64,000 nucleotides of DNA, taken from positions 447,194,619-447,258,618 of the forward strand of contig OZ010786.1 of the NCBI GenBank assembly GCA_963932465.1, in the 5' to 3' direction. Shown here one piece after another: positions 35,282 through 45,950 of this stretch. The position numbers and the translations under genes were made by a program. Each line of letters starts with the position of its first letter. Position 1 is the stretch's first letter. Below the pieces are notes generated by a model that had not been told where the DNA came from, ran no database searches, and saw nothing but the letters and a program-made list of their open reading frames with translations. The DNA comes from Maratus speciosus. Lineage: Eukaryota > Arthropoda > Arachnida > Araneae > Salticidae.

Positions 35282-36750
35282 TATGGGTGCACAAACTTTT
35301 TAAGAGAAGGGCCACTTATAAAAATTTCTGGGTTGTGGAGGGTCACGTCAGTAACACGGGGAGAATTCTATTTCTGGGAGGTGATCTGTGGCCTATAATC
35401 AGATAAAAAATATGGTTTCAGAGGAGAGGGGGGTAGTTTTACCCCTCTAGTTTCCCCTACCCGGTCAACATATCCAGTTCAGTTGGCAAGGATATATCAA
35501 CAGTTTACGTTTGTATATATAGCAAGAGATATAACAAGTATTATTTAGAAGGACTGATAATATTCCTTGACTTTATTCGGGGAAGTAATTTTTGTTTATT
35601 TAAAAGTGCTAAAAAACAAACATAAGCATGAAAGTGGCTAGCGCTGAAAAAAATGTGACCTTTATGAACGAAGGGAGGATAAGGAGCCGATCAACGAAAT
35701 TTGCGATTTTACCGTGCCCGATCAACGAAATTTGCGATTTTTTTGTACCTGATTGACAAAATTCGCAATTTTCCCGGAGCCGGTCAAAAAAATTCACGTT
35801 TTACCGCGCCTGATCGACATAATTGGCGATTTTTTCGTTCCCGAGCAACGAAACTTGCGTTTTTTGCACGCCTGATCGATGAAATTTGCGATTTTTCCGC
35901 GCCCGATCAACGAAATTGGCGATTCTAAAGTGACTGAAAAATTTTGCCTTTTTTCCCACGGCAAATTCACAAAATTCGGGATAAACAGATGAAACACGCT
36001 ATTTTTCCGCAGCCCATCAAAAAAATTTGAGATTTTCCTGCTGCCCATCAACGAAATTTGAGATTTTCCCGCTCCTAATAAAAAAGATTTGCAATTTGTC
36101 CGCCCCCTATCAACAAAATTCGTGATTCTTAACTGACTGACGAAATTCGTGATTCTTAACTGACTGACGAAATTCGTGATTTTTTCTCGCAACTGACGAA
36201 ACTCACGATTTTTACGCAGCCAATCAACAAGATTTACAATTTTTCCGCGCATCATCAACAAAATTGACGATTTTTTCGTACCCGATCAATGAAATTTGCG
36301 TTTTCCGTGCCAAAATTCGGGATTTTTCAGTGCTGGACCAACAAAATTCTGGATTTTTCCGATCTCGATCAACAAAACTTGCGATTTTTCCTTGCCCGAA
36401 AGGTCAAATTTGCAATTTTTTCCGAACCTCATCGACAAAATTCGCGATTTTTCCGTGCTTGATCAACGAAATTTGCGATTTTTCCGCGCCTGATCGACAA
36501 AATTCACGATTTTTCCACACCCGTTCAACGGAATTCGCGATTCTTAACTGACTGATGAATTTTTCAATTTTTCCCGTGCAAATCGATGAAATTCACGATT
36601 TTTTTTCTTGCGACCTATGGACAAAATTTTTTTTTGTCCATAATGACAATTGAAAATTTTTTGCAGTTATAAATTGACGAAGTTCGCGGGCCACACGTAA
36701 GACCATCGCGGGCAACTTTTGGCCCGCGGGCCACAGGTTGTGCATCCCTA
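35282..36750. mobile_element. hAT-type element carrying a minisatellite
   Basis: Left end TATGGGTGCACAAACTTTTT and right end (complement) TAGGGATGCACAACCTGTGG. A perfect 8-bp duplication CCTTAAAA lies at 35274-35281 and 36751-36758. The right sub-terminus has the GGCCCGCGGGCC-type palindrome seen in many animal hATs. The middle is a 31-bp tandem array. No transposase. Confidence 0.9.
35690..36600. repeat. 31-bp minisatellite inside the hAT element
   Basis: Nearly 30 diverged units of the type 'gatcaacgaaatttgcgatt' + 'tttccgcgccc'. Because 31 is not a multiple of 3 and stops are rare in the unit, several frames stay open on both strands (for example minus 35794-36261 and plus 36264-36551). 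Their repetitive F-AIF-R/S-type peptides are artefacts. Confidence 0.9.
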
Positions 36751-36759
36751 CCTTAAAAG

Positions 36760-37900
36760 AAATATTTGAATCTAAAATAAAATACGAAATTGCAAGAGAT
36801 TCATACGTAATTGGACGAGATTTCTTCTGTAAATGTAAATAATGTACCTTCAAATGTCACTTATATTACATTCTTTCTCGTAAAAAATGCATCTGTTAAT
36901 ACGTTAAGTTGTACTGTATTACATAATATGGAATTTCTTAATATTATGATAAAGACACTAAAGCGATGGATTTAGTAGATATCTTTTCGTATCAGACGTC
37001 ACAAGCTAATCGTTAGTGGTATGCTTAGAGAATATACAGATACTTATATAATATGAAAACCTATAAGGATAGTAACTGATGTAAATAGTACCTCTTAGCT
37101 ATATAATATTTTAACTTTATTTCTCGCAAATATCAGTTATTCAATATGACTGATGTTATCAGATTAGATATAAGATTACCATAAATATTTTGTAATCAAA
37201 ACGTATTATTTCGTTCTATTTAAAATAAATGTTTTTTATATATAATTTTTGTAGATGAAAACTTTTCGTATTAATTTATTAAATAAGCAATAGGTTAAAT
37301 TAAAAGAATCTGAGCTTATATTTAGATGTATAATATTTTGAATACAAATAAAAATGGAGAGTCTCAAAATTTTGTGTTTGATATAAATTTTCGCTTAGTG
37401 AATTGTTTGTATCACATTGAAGTTCGGTTAAAATGAAATCGGTCTTTTCAGTGGTTTGTTATTTATAATGCCATTTGTATATTTTCAATCACGTTACAGT
37501 TTCCAGTGAATTAAGATATTGAATATAGGAACAGACTTCGGAAAGTGTGTTAAATAACTTTTATTTTTAAACCTTTTCAAGGACAAGTAATATGGAATCC
37601 ACAACAGAATTTTTCAAAAATATCATTTGAAAAAAAAAGTATTTTTTATCCAGTTTTCAGCAAATTTTTAACGGTACACTTTCATCTAAAGGTCATGATA
37701 CAATTTTCAGTTAAATTTAAGTGGCATAAAATGTATCCCACATCCATTCAAAGGATTGAAACTGAAACTATTTATAATAATCAAAGCATATGTAAGCAAA
37801 CACATATAAAACGAAAAAAATAGACACACATTTTTTTATTATTATTATTTTTTTAAGTTGGCAGAACATCTAGTTTCTTAAAAACATTAAGTCTGAAGTT
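36760..37900. other. Tail of degenerate repeat; nothing else seen
   Basis: 36760-37010 continues the ~640-bp repeat unit broken by the hAT insertion ('gtaattggacgagatttct', 'gataaagacactaaagcgatgg'). The rest is unassigned AT-rich sequence. Confidence 0.45.
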
Positions 37901-39450
37901 AAGTCAGAATACGTGCCAACAATGATATTTCAAGAAATTTTTCAGAAAATATTGTCTTTGGCTGTGTGCACTGCTGATTAATAACTTTAGTTTATTATGA
38001 TGTAAGTCTCATAACTACCTTTCCCCAAAGATTCGCTACGGTTTTCGAAACATTTATATTATTTCATTCGTAAATTTGTGAAGCGTTCTGATAGTTATGT
38101 CTTTCTTGAAACAAATGGTAAATTACAATTATCTAAATTTTCATACATAAGGTTAAATTTGGAAAGCATTACTTTTGCTTTAGAAACTATAAGGGTTATT
38201 TCACCTATGTTGTGAATGTGTAGGACCACTATTTGAATTGGTGGATCTTTTTTGTTAATTGTATTTATAAGAAAATTTACTTTTGGTTCTCTTCGCTGTT
38301 TATTGGTAACTTTACATTATAATCTGAAAGATTTTTTATTAGTTTCGAAAAATTTATGTTATTGCATTCGCAAATTTGCGAAGCACTAAATTAGTTATAT
38401 ATATGTATATATATACCGGGTGTCCCAAAAAGGATTGATGGATTTTAAAATTCGATAATTTACAAACGGTGACTGATATTTAAAAAATTCTTGCAGGAGG
38501 GTTGTGTGTGATGTCAGGAGTATTTTTACTGTGATTCTTGATTTTAGTTCGAATTTCAGGCAATAGATGGCGCTGAGAGCAATAGGCGCTCAGTCCAGAC
38601 CCTATTTTTGGTACTTCGGAATCCATTCAATACAATTTAATCTCCTTTTTCCCCATGGAAGAAGAGAGAGGCCGCAAACTCAAGCCTGGATTTAGCGGTT
38701 ATTGCTTGCAACGCCGCCTATCGATGCTATTTGTAACTAAAACTGAGAATCGCAGTATAAAAACTCCTGACATCTCACATAACACTCCTGCAAGAATTTT
38801 TTTAATATCTGTCACCGTCTTCAAGTTATTGAATTTTAAAATCCATCAGTAATTTTTGAGACACCCGGTATATGTATATGAATTATAAAGGCTATTTCAC
38901 ATGTTGAGAATCTGTAGAGATATACAATAGATTATTTTAAGTTACATTTTAATTATTTTATAATGCTAATTAATGTTCTTTTCACCTTCTCTCTATTGTT
39001 GATAAACCTAGTTTATAATGTGAAGTCTCATAAATATGGTTAGCTATATGCATTCCTTATCGATTTCAAATGTTTTATCTTATTGTATTTCTAAAATGTG
39101 AAACATTAGGAAAGTTATATATCCCTGGTAAATTACAATAACTTTATTGATTCAAAATAAAATTTAATTTAGGAAATTTTTTATATTATTTATAAAAATT
39201 AAGAATTATACCAAATGTTGCAAATGTGCAAGATATATTTTAAGATATTTTATTTTTAAATTACATTTAAATTATATTTATTAGCTATAAAATATTACTC
39301 TTGGTTGTTTTTTGTGTTGATTAATAGATTTATTATGAAAAATAATCTCACATCTACATATTTGTTATTGTCAAGATTCATTGCTAATTTTCAAAAAGTC
39401 TTACATTACTATATTTATAAATGTGAAAAGTTTTAACTCATTTATATCTT
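37900..39450. repeat. Degenerate ~320-bp tandem repeat
   Basis: Blocks like 'gttgattaataactttagtttattatgatg-aagtctcataa' followed by 'cattcgtaaatttgtgaag' recur at about 37975, 38297, 38993 and 39333. The larger gap holds the MITE at 38416-38868. Related blocks reappear between 45.9 and 51.4 kb. Confidence 0.5.
38416..38868. mobile_element. CCGGGTGTCCC palindromic MITE, copy 2
   Basis: Arms of about 215 bp starting CCGGGTGTCCCAAAAAGG, TA flanks at 38414-38415 and 38869-38870. Same family as 19680-20133, same length (453 bp). The frame at 38655-38852 is the right arm read through. Confidence 0.85.
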
Positions 39451-39459
39451 CATAACATT

Positions 39460-39920
39460 ATACATGTTTAATTGTATTTCTTCCTTGCCTCGAAATCAGC
39501 TTTGGTTTCCTTTTTGTGAAGTTGGTAGAGAATTACTCCGCATATTTCAGATGTGTAGAGTTAGTTGCAAGTAAATTTTGACAAAACTGTATTTTCTTTA
39601 CAAACCTTTACGAACTTCGTATATTTATGGAACATTTATAACTTGTCAATATAAGGCAAACGCATTAGTAGTGGGCCGGACATTTACCTAATTATTATAA
39701 AAGTGTTAGTGCAGGGATGTAGTGGAGGGTATACGGGAGTATACGCCGTATACCTTCTGGATTTTTTAAGGAACACCGTATACCTTCTGTTTCTCAAGAA
39801 AGCTATACTACATACACCCTAGGGTATACGCTCTGCTTAGAGCGTAAAGACTCTGTTTTTTTTTTACGACTACACGACTGTGTTAGTGAATATCAAACGA
39901 TCTATATACATATACATATA
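39460..39920. other. Unassigned; small internal repeats
   Basis: At 39725-39840 a 'gTATACgccgtataccttct' motif is reiterated three or four times in both orientations, possibly part of an unrecognised element. Confidence 0.35.
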
Positions 39921-39923
39921 CAT

Positions 39924-40168
39924 CAGTGGCGTGGCGTCCGGTCATCGCTGGATGTGGCGATGACCAAGCAATATTTTAAAACTCTTAATAAGCTTTTAAA
40001 ACTCTACGATCCAGTTTTACCAGAACATTTGGAGTTCATGTATAAGTGAAGGTAAGATTTAAAGTTTCTTTTTTGAACATTCAACCATTGAATTTTAGAG
40101 TTAATGATTTTTCACCACAAACTTAAATAATTGCGATGACCACCGAAAATTTTCACGCCACGCCACTG
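39924..40168. mobile_element. Short hAT-type MITE
   Basis: Ends CAGTGGCGTGGCGTCC and, complemented, CAGTGGCGTGGCGTGA. The flanking 8-mers ATATACAT and ACATACAT match at 6 of 8. 245 bp, non-coding, sitting in a TACATA-rich microsatellite. Confidence 0.75.
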
Positions 40169-40571
40169 ACATACATATACATATACATATAGTAAAACGC
40201 GGATATAACGCTTTTCCGTGAGACCGGGCTAGAATAGCGTTAAAAGCGGGAAAGCATTAAATACGGGAGAAGGTTATTGGCATTTTAAAATTGAGAATAT
40301 TAGATTATCTGCTTTAAATACTGCGGGGAATCATTTTTGTGTATTATTTAAAATAGAAACTCCACAGCATAGGTACTAAAACGTTTCCTTCATTTGAAAT
40401 GTCACAAATTTACATAGTGCATACAAAGTCTATTATTATTTCAAATCAGAATGAGTAAAAAAAAATGTTAGCATTAAAACAAAAGCTACAAAATATAATA
40501 ATTAAAAACTCTTATGATACTCATCAGCGTACATATAAATAAAAACTACATTAAAAACACATTACAAATTA

Positions 40572-40619
40572 ATCCCAACGTTTCATGCTCATTCTAATGA
40601 GCCATCATCAGGGGAGAGA
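40572..40619 (-). ncRNA. Hammerhead-ribozyme-like motif
   Basis: On the minus strand: CTCTCCC, core CTGATGA, stem-loop with GCTCAT/ATGAGC, core GAAAC, then GTTGGGA. Helix I can form UCCC/GGGA. Helix II is a 6-7-bp hairpin. Helix III would be only ACGU, which is self-complementary, as in hammerheads that act as dimers. Penelope-like elements are known to carry hammerheads at their ends. Activity is inferred only. Confidence 0.6.
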
Positions 40620-40798
40620 GTTCTTGACTTCCACGAAGCAAAGTTCCAAACGGCACAGTCACTTTCACAACATCAAAACTGAAAACATTTCGGTAACTGA
40701 TCATTAAACATCCAAATTCCATACTGCATCGGATATGGCGTCAATTGTTGGTAGGCTAAAGCACTATTATCAGAAACTAGGAAAATCCGAAATAAACA

Positions 40799-42537
40799 TT
40801 ACGAATGTACTTCTTTTAAAATATTCAACCAAACATTAGAAATCTGAAATGAAATATTGTCATTGCATACTCCATTTTTTCTCAGACTAATTTCTATGGA
40901 TTCACGTATAAGGGCTTTAAGTGGGTTGGAATATTTAGAGATAATTTTTACATTGTCAAAATGAACTGCCTTGACACTGCCTTTAAATGCTAATCTAGAT
41001 AAAGCTGTAGATTGTCTATTGAATTTTAAATCTCTTTTATGTTCTTTAATTCATTCAAACAGGCATCGTTTTGTCATTCCAATATATGAAGTTAATAGAC
41101 CAGTATTGAGTTGAATAGGGATTTCGTAAACACCAGGATGGAATAAAATTGGTAGAGGATCTTGCTTTCTGGTAATAGCTTCAAACAGATTTTTTTGAGG
41201 GGGAGGCAACAAGAAGAATTCTGAATCTATTAAAAATTCTCCTGAATCTTTCAAACATTGCTGGAATATAAGAAATTTTTCTATAAATGGGACGAGTTAA
41301 CTGAGCGCTTTGGGGATAACTATTGAACTTCTCGATTAATTTATGGATAACCTGTGGGTTATATCCATGATCCATTCCAATCTTGACAATATGGTTTAGT
41401 TCATCTTCCAAAAATTCATGGGAACAAACAATATGTGCCCTCTTAATAAAATAATTAAACGCAGACATTTTATAACCCTGTGGGGTTGAAGCAGTAACAG
41501 GAATAATGCTATCTATTTTCATTAATTTTCTGAAAACTTTTCTTTTAAGCGTAGTACCAGATTTTATAACTAAGACATCTAAATATGGGAGGGTGTTATT
41601 GAATTCATTTTCTATGGTGAATTTAATATTGTCGTCGAGTTGATTCAATTCCTCAAAAAATTCCACTAAAGCTGGCCTTTCCTTCTTCCCAAACTACAAA
41701 AAACATCGTCCACGTACCTTAACCATAATTTGGGTTTATGTTTGAAAGTGTTGAAAATAAAATCTTCCAAGGATCTAAGCTTAAATTCAGCAAAAATACT
41801 TGAAACAGGTGACCCCCATCGGTGCACCCTTATCTTGCTTATAATAATTACCGTTAAAATAGAGTACATTACTCTGGTTAATTAAATTTAAACCTGCTTC
41901 TAATGAGGTTTTAATTTCTTGACTCAGATTATTTAATTTATCTACAGACTGGTTAATGGTATTCATAACTTCGGAAATATTTATGGAGGGGAAAAGCAAA
42001 CCAATATCAAAACTAGCTAAAATAGTATTATCGTTAATCTCTACATCTGCAATCCTGTTTATAAATTCTTCAGTAGAAGAAATAGAATATTTTGAAGACG
42101 GGATAATCGTTTTTAGGAAACTAGCATAAGCTTTTTCAACATAATAAAGTGGACCTTAGCATCTCGTGACAATTGGTCTAAATGGAAAGTCTTGTTTATG
42201 ATCTATTATTCTAGCTGTAATCCTAGGCGTAACACCTTTATGGTTAAGTTTAATTTTATTCTTCATTTCATCGGGCCAATTACTATTCCTAAGAAGCTCT
42301 TGTGTTTTTCTATAGATCCCAGTGTTGAGGTCTTTACTGAAGACATGACAGGACAACTGTTCTATACATTTTTCCATTTTACTTATATAGGTATCTTGAT
42401 TCATTACTGCCAGTTTTCCAGATTTATCAGTTTTCATAAAACATAAATTCTTATCCCTTCTTAATCTAGAGACTATGTCAAGCTGTTTTTTTATTCGCGT
42501 TACTTTGTTTCTTAAAATAATTTTTGCATGAAACGTT
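40799..42537 (-). pseudogene. Penelope-like RT / GIY-YIG endonuclease, broken
   Basis: Reading the minus strand: an N-terminal part with MKTDKSGKLAVMNQDTYISK (ending 42378); RPIVTRC, then a stop (42156-42158) just before GPLYY; ASFDIGLLFPSI with the first catalytic Asp; DKGAPMG; LWLRYVDDVF with the YVDD catalytic pair; a long connection domain (41666-41181); and finally GVYEIP...TSYIGMTKR, the GIY-YIG nuclease, running to a stop at 40799. Defects: the stop above, a one-base insertion in the G-run near 41810, a shift near 41690 and another near 41220, and TGA at 41051-41053. In life the RT would copy the RNA at a nick made by the nuclease. This copy cannot. Confidence 0.85.
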
Positions 42538-42810
42538 GGGATTAATTTGTAATGTGTTTTTAATATAGTTTTTATTTATATGTACACTGATGAGTATCAT
42601 AAGAGTTTTTAATTATTAAATTTTGACAGCGTAAGTCCAAGCTTTTCTTATTGCTACGAAATATATTTAACATTTCTAATAGGAACCATTATCCTTATAT
42701 TAAACATAAAATAAAATTATGAAAGGAACTAATAATAATATTTTGTTTAAAAAATGTGACAATTGTATTCTTGAGCATTATTATGAGGACTATAAACTTT
42801 CACTTACTGT

Positions 42811-44130
42811 TTATTTTGTTTTAGAGAAAAACTCTTCGAGTTTCGTCTGACGGGTGAACGAACGACCACATAAAAGAGCGTTTTCTGCTTTATGTGCCTT
42901 AATATATCTTCATGTGAAGCGGCGGTATCTACTGAATCAATGTATAGGCGGATAGTGCTAAAAGCTTCCATTACTTCAGCTATCGTTGGGATGCGCTCTT
43001 AAACATCGCCATCAGCAACTTCCTCAGGGTCCTCTTCTTCTGCGGCTTCCTGTACAGTGTCCCCTATAATGCCGTCAATGCTCCTAACGTTACTTGTGAT
43101 ACGTCTTTATCAATGTTAAGATAGTTCTGAAGGCTGTGTGCGTTTTCTGCAAGATGCTCGCAAACAGCTTACCAGTCCTCGTCGACTATAGGATCCGACC
43201 CCTCTTCAGCCGCATCCATATCATCGTCGTCACCCATTATAAATCCTGCCTTTTTAAAGCAATTTTGAATTATTTTAGGTTCGATTGCATCCCAAGCAGC
43301 GCTAAGGTAGTTCATGCCGTCGAGGAGAGTTACAGAAGATCGACTACTTTTAACTTCCATTTCATGTAGAAATCGTTTCACTATACGTTTGCGATAATAT
43401 TGTTTTAAAACCTTCATGATCCCTTGATCCATCGGTTGAAGTACGCTTGTGGTGTTCGCAGGTAAAAATTCCAGAGAGACGTTTGAAATATCTGGTATTT
43501 CTTGGGGATGCGCTGCGCAATTGCCTACGAATAGTATCACATGCCTATTTTGCTTCCGCATCTCCACATCAAAATAAGAGACATATTTAATGAACTGGGG
43601 ACCCGTAAACCAAGTCTTACGTTGATGTACATAGTCAAATGGCAGTCGTTTGATGTTCTTGAAACAGAGAGGTTTGGCCGATTTTCCAATCACCAGTTGC
43701 TTGCGTTTGTCTTTCCCATCGGTGTTGGAACAAACAAGCACAGTCACACGTTCTTTACTGAGCTTCCCTCCATGGCACTGCTCATATTTTAATGTTAAGC
43801 ATTTATCAGGCATCGCTTTAAAACATTAACCAAATTTATCGGCGTTATAAATATCACAACTGGCATAGTTTTTGATAAGCCTTGGAAGACTGCAGTTTTT
43901 CCAAAATTCTGAATTTTCTATGTTCACGGCAGCGGATTCTCCGCAAATCTTCTTGTACACAACGCCTCGGCGGGTTCGATATCGGTCTAACCACCCATTA
44001 GCTGGAGTAAAATCTTCAATTCTTAGCTTTTGGGCTACTTCTGCAGATTTTTCTTTAACTATGGATCCGCTGATAGGTATGTTACAGTGTCGTGACTCAA
44101 GAAACCACTCGTACATAACTTTTTCTAATT
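42811..44130 (-). pseudogene. Tigger-type transposase pseudogene
   Basis: Minus strand. About 44130-43920 is the CENP-B-type second DNA-binding domain (MYEWFLESRHCNIPISGSIV, then FTPANGWLDRYRTRRGV). About 43860 has IYNADKFG with the first catalytic Asp, then an in-frame TAA (43826-43828). The DDE core follows (MPDKCLTLKYEQCHGGK; LFVGNCAAHP; FLPANTTSVLQPMDQGIMK). The family normally has D at VDNCAAHP; here it is G (GGC), so the catalytic triad is broken. A second stop is at 43169-43171. A shift near 43080 leads to an acidic tail and a final QTKLEEFFSKTK ending at 42811. The N-terminal HTH is not readable. The original role was cut-and-paste transposition at TA. Confidence 0.9.
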
Positions 44131-44607
44131 ATTCATATTTTTCCTTTTTGTTTTGAATTTTTTTGTCGCAGTACACGCGTTGTATATTTAACATTAAATA
44201 GCGCAGCATGATTTTTTTTTTTATTTTAAGTCCACAATGAGACATTATACACAAATTCAAAAACATGTGCGTCATAAATCCCGGAATTACCCTACATTTA
44301 AATGTTCTTTCGGCCAGTGCCGGGAGGAAGAGCTAGCTTTCTTATTTCTTGGTTTTAAAATTTTGCAAGTTTTACTCAAATTTTAAGAAGCTAAAATGCG
44401 ACGAGCACGATAAGAGAATATTCGTCAATACTGAATTTAAATGAGAATTGTGCCAAATTAGTAAGCTATAGCCGAGTTGGCATCATTTATGGATACTTAT
44501 TTTTACACGCCAAATTTGGCGATATTTTGCCAAGTGTGGCCAGCATTGGCGAGAATTTAAAGCTAACGGATATTAATAATATTTAAGCATTGCGCGGCAG
44601 TGCATGG

Positions 44608-45077
44608 TTCAGATGGCCGCCATTTTGAAATAAGAGGGCGGATGCAGCTGGCCAACGAACTAGGTCGAGACATTCGTATGTACTATGCATACAACCAATC
44701 TGATCGAAGTCAGTTTATAAATACAAGAGTTACAGAATGACAAAAATCAGATTGTTTGAAAATGTCAGCCACCCTAGAAATTCAAACTGCTATATCTGAG
44801 CCATTTTTTAAGATAAGGACAAAACAAAATATGCTCCGGAATCCTTGTATTAAGGACAAACTCTTAAGGAAAAAACATTTTTCAGTTTTAAATTTATTCG
44901 CACCGCTTTTTAAATAAAAAAAAATTAAATTTTTTAGATGGCCGCCATTTTGAAACAAGATAACGGATGAAGCTCGCCAACGAATTCGGTCGAGACATTG
45001 GTATGTACTATGCATACAATTAATTTCATCCAAATCGGCTAATAAATACTGGAGTTATCACATGACAAAAATCAGGT
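44608..45077. repeat. Direct repeat pair around 'gatggccgccattttg'
   Basis: 44608-44750 and 44933-45077 are alignable: 'cagatggccgccattttgaa', 'gtcgagacattcgtatgtac', 'gttacagaatgacaaaaatc'. About 180 bp of different sequence lies between them. No coding. Confidence 0.7.
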
Positions 45078-45079
45078 AT

Positions 45080-45950
45080 ATATATACATACAGACACATA
45101 TATATATATGTCACATTTTAACGGAGGGTGGTTTTGGGTTCTGGGGGTCATGATCGGTGAAAATATACCAAAATTTTCCGGAAGTGCTTTCCTCCGGATG
45201 GCTGCAATAGGTAGTTTTTTACTTTTTGTAATGAAAGCTGCATAAAGTACTATTGAATTTCAAATATCCCGGTGGATTAAACATGGTCTTTTCCTCTACA
45301 TGAACTTTGAGGTAGATGATTTTAATTTTTTAACTCTGTATTGAATATGTTTGCCTATAGTAGCCAAAACGTAGAGTTTCAAAAAGATCATTCAAGGCTT
45401 ATTACAAATAAAATGGTTTATTTCCAAAATTTAGATTTATTCTAATAACATGCAGTTTATTCCCAAGTTTCAATATCTGTTTTACCAGTCTTAGCAACTA
45501 GGTAGCGACTGGATTACTTGCCTAACTTACATGGTCCTTCTGTCAAAATTAGTTCACTTAAAAAACAGAAACAGGTGAAATTTATTTCTTTTGAGTTACT
45601 AGATTTTTTTATTTGGAAAAATGAAAATACAAACAAATAAATGCTATATTTGAAACAAAAGTACACATTAAAACGTCAAAATCCGAACGATATTTAGATA
45701 TTATTCAAAATCATCATGTTTAAGTTAAATCTCAAGTTTTAATTTTTAGCTTCAGACATAAATTAATGTTTCGAATTGGAGTAATGCATACGTTAAAAAA
45801 TAAAACTGGCAGTTGGAGCTGTTATCTTTGTCATTTGTTTTATTTCATTTCCTTCCCAGTAGAAAAAAAATATGCACATCAACAAACAAAAAAGATGCTT
45901 TAGTATAAAACAAAGTACATACTTAAAAGTTTAAACGTTAGTAATATTTT
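45080..45950. other. No recognisable element
   Basis: A short TA microsatellite (45078-45112) and a CCGGAAG...CTTTCCTCCGG inverted motif (45178-45200). Otherwise AT-rich. Confidence 0.4.

Larger units (their letters stand above)
24100..37100. repeat. Degenerate long-period (~640 bp) repeat background
   Basis: An anchor like 'tatGTTAGCATAxTCTxGAAGxAATTACG' followed by 'gtaattGGACtagaatt-ct' recurs at about 24998, 29137, 31247, 31893, 34616 and 35240. Adjacent anchors without inserts are about 630-660 bp apart (31247 to 31893; 34616 to 35240). Similar leaders ('ccgaaaagcaaa', 'tttacaatg-aacggtt') precede several of them. Non-coding. Later transposons interrupt it. Confidence 0.5.
40497..42619 (-). 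mobile_element. Penelope-like retroelement, 5'-truncated, inverted ends
   Basis: An 84-92-bp inverted repeat bounds it: 40497-40588 and 42536-42619 ('cttatgatactcatcag', 'acattacaaattaatcccaa', 'cgtttcatgc'). Coding on the minus strand holds RT then a GIY-YIG nuclease. After the nuclease comes a hammerhead-like motif (40572-40619). At the 5' side the inverted repeat joins directly to mid-RT coding sequence, so the copy is 5'-truncated with an inverted copy of its own 3' end attached. Such terminal arrangements are known in Penelope-like elements. Confidence 0.85.
40191..44130 (-). mobile_element. Tigger/pogo-like transposon, split by a Penelope element
   Basis: The 3' end at 40191 reads AGTAAAACGCGGATATAACG, a Tigger-style terminus with 'gcgttaaaagcggg' sub-terminal repeats. 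The transposase pseudogene is at 42811-44130. Between them, in the 3' untranslated part, sits the 2.1-kb Penelope-like insertion. I could not find the matching 5' terminus to the right of 44130. Confidence 0.6.

Noticed and set aside
35794..36551. Long open frames on both strands with repetitive peptides
   Set aside because: They run through the 31-bp minisatellite, shift frame with each unit, and match no protein family; the repeat explains them.
42192..42446. Plus-strand frame of 84 residues
   Set aside because: Shadow of the Penelope RT on the minus strand.
43136..44156. Plus-strand frames opposite the transposase (for example 43541-43792, 43872-44156)
   Set aside because: They mirror the minus-strand Tigger coding sequence.
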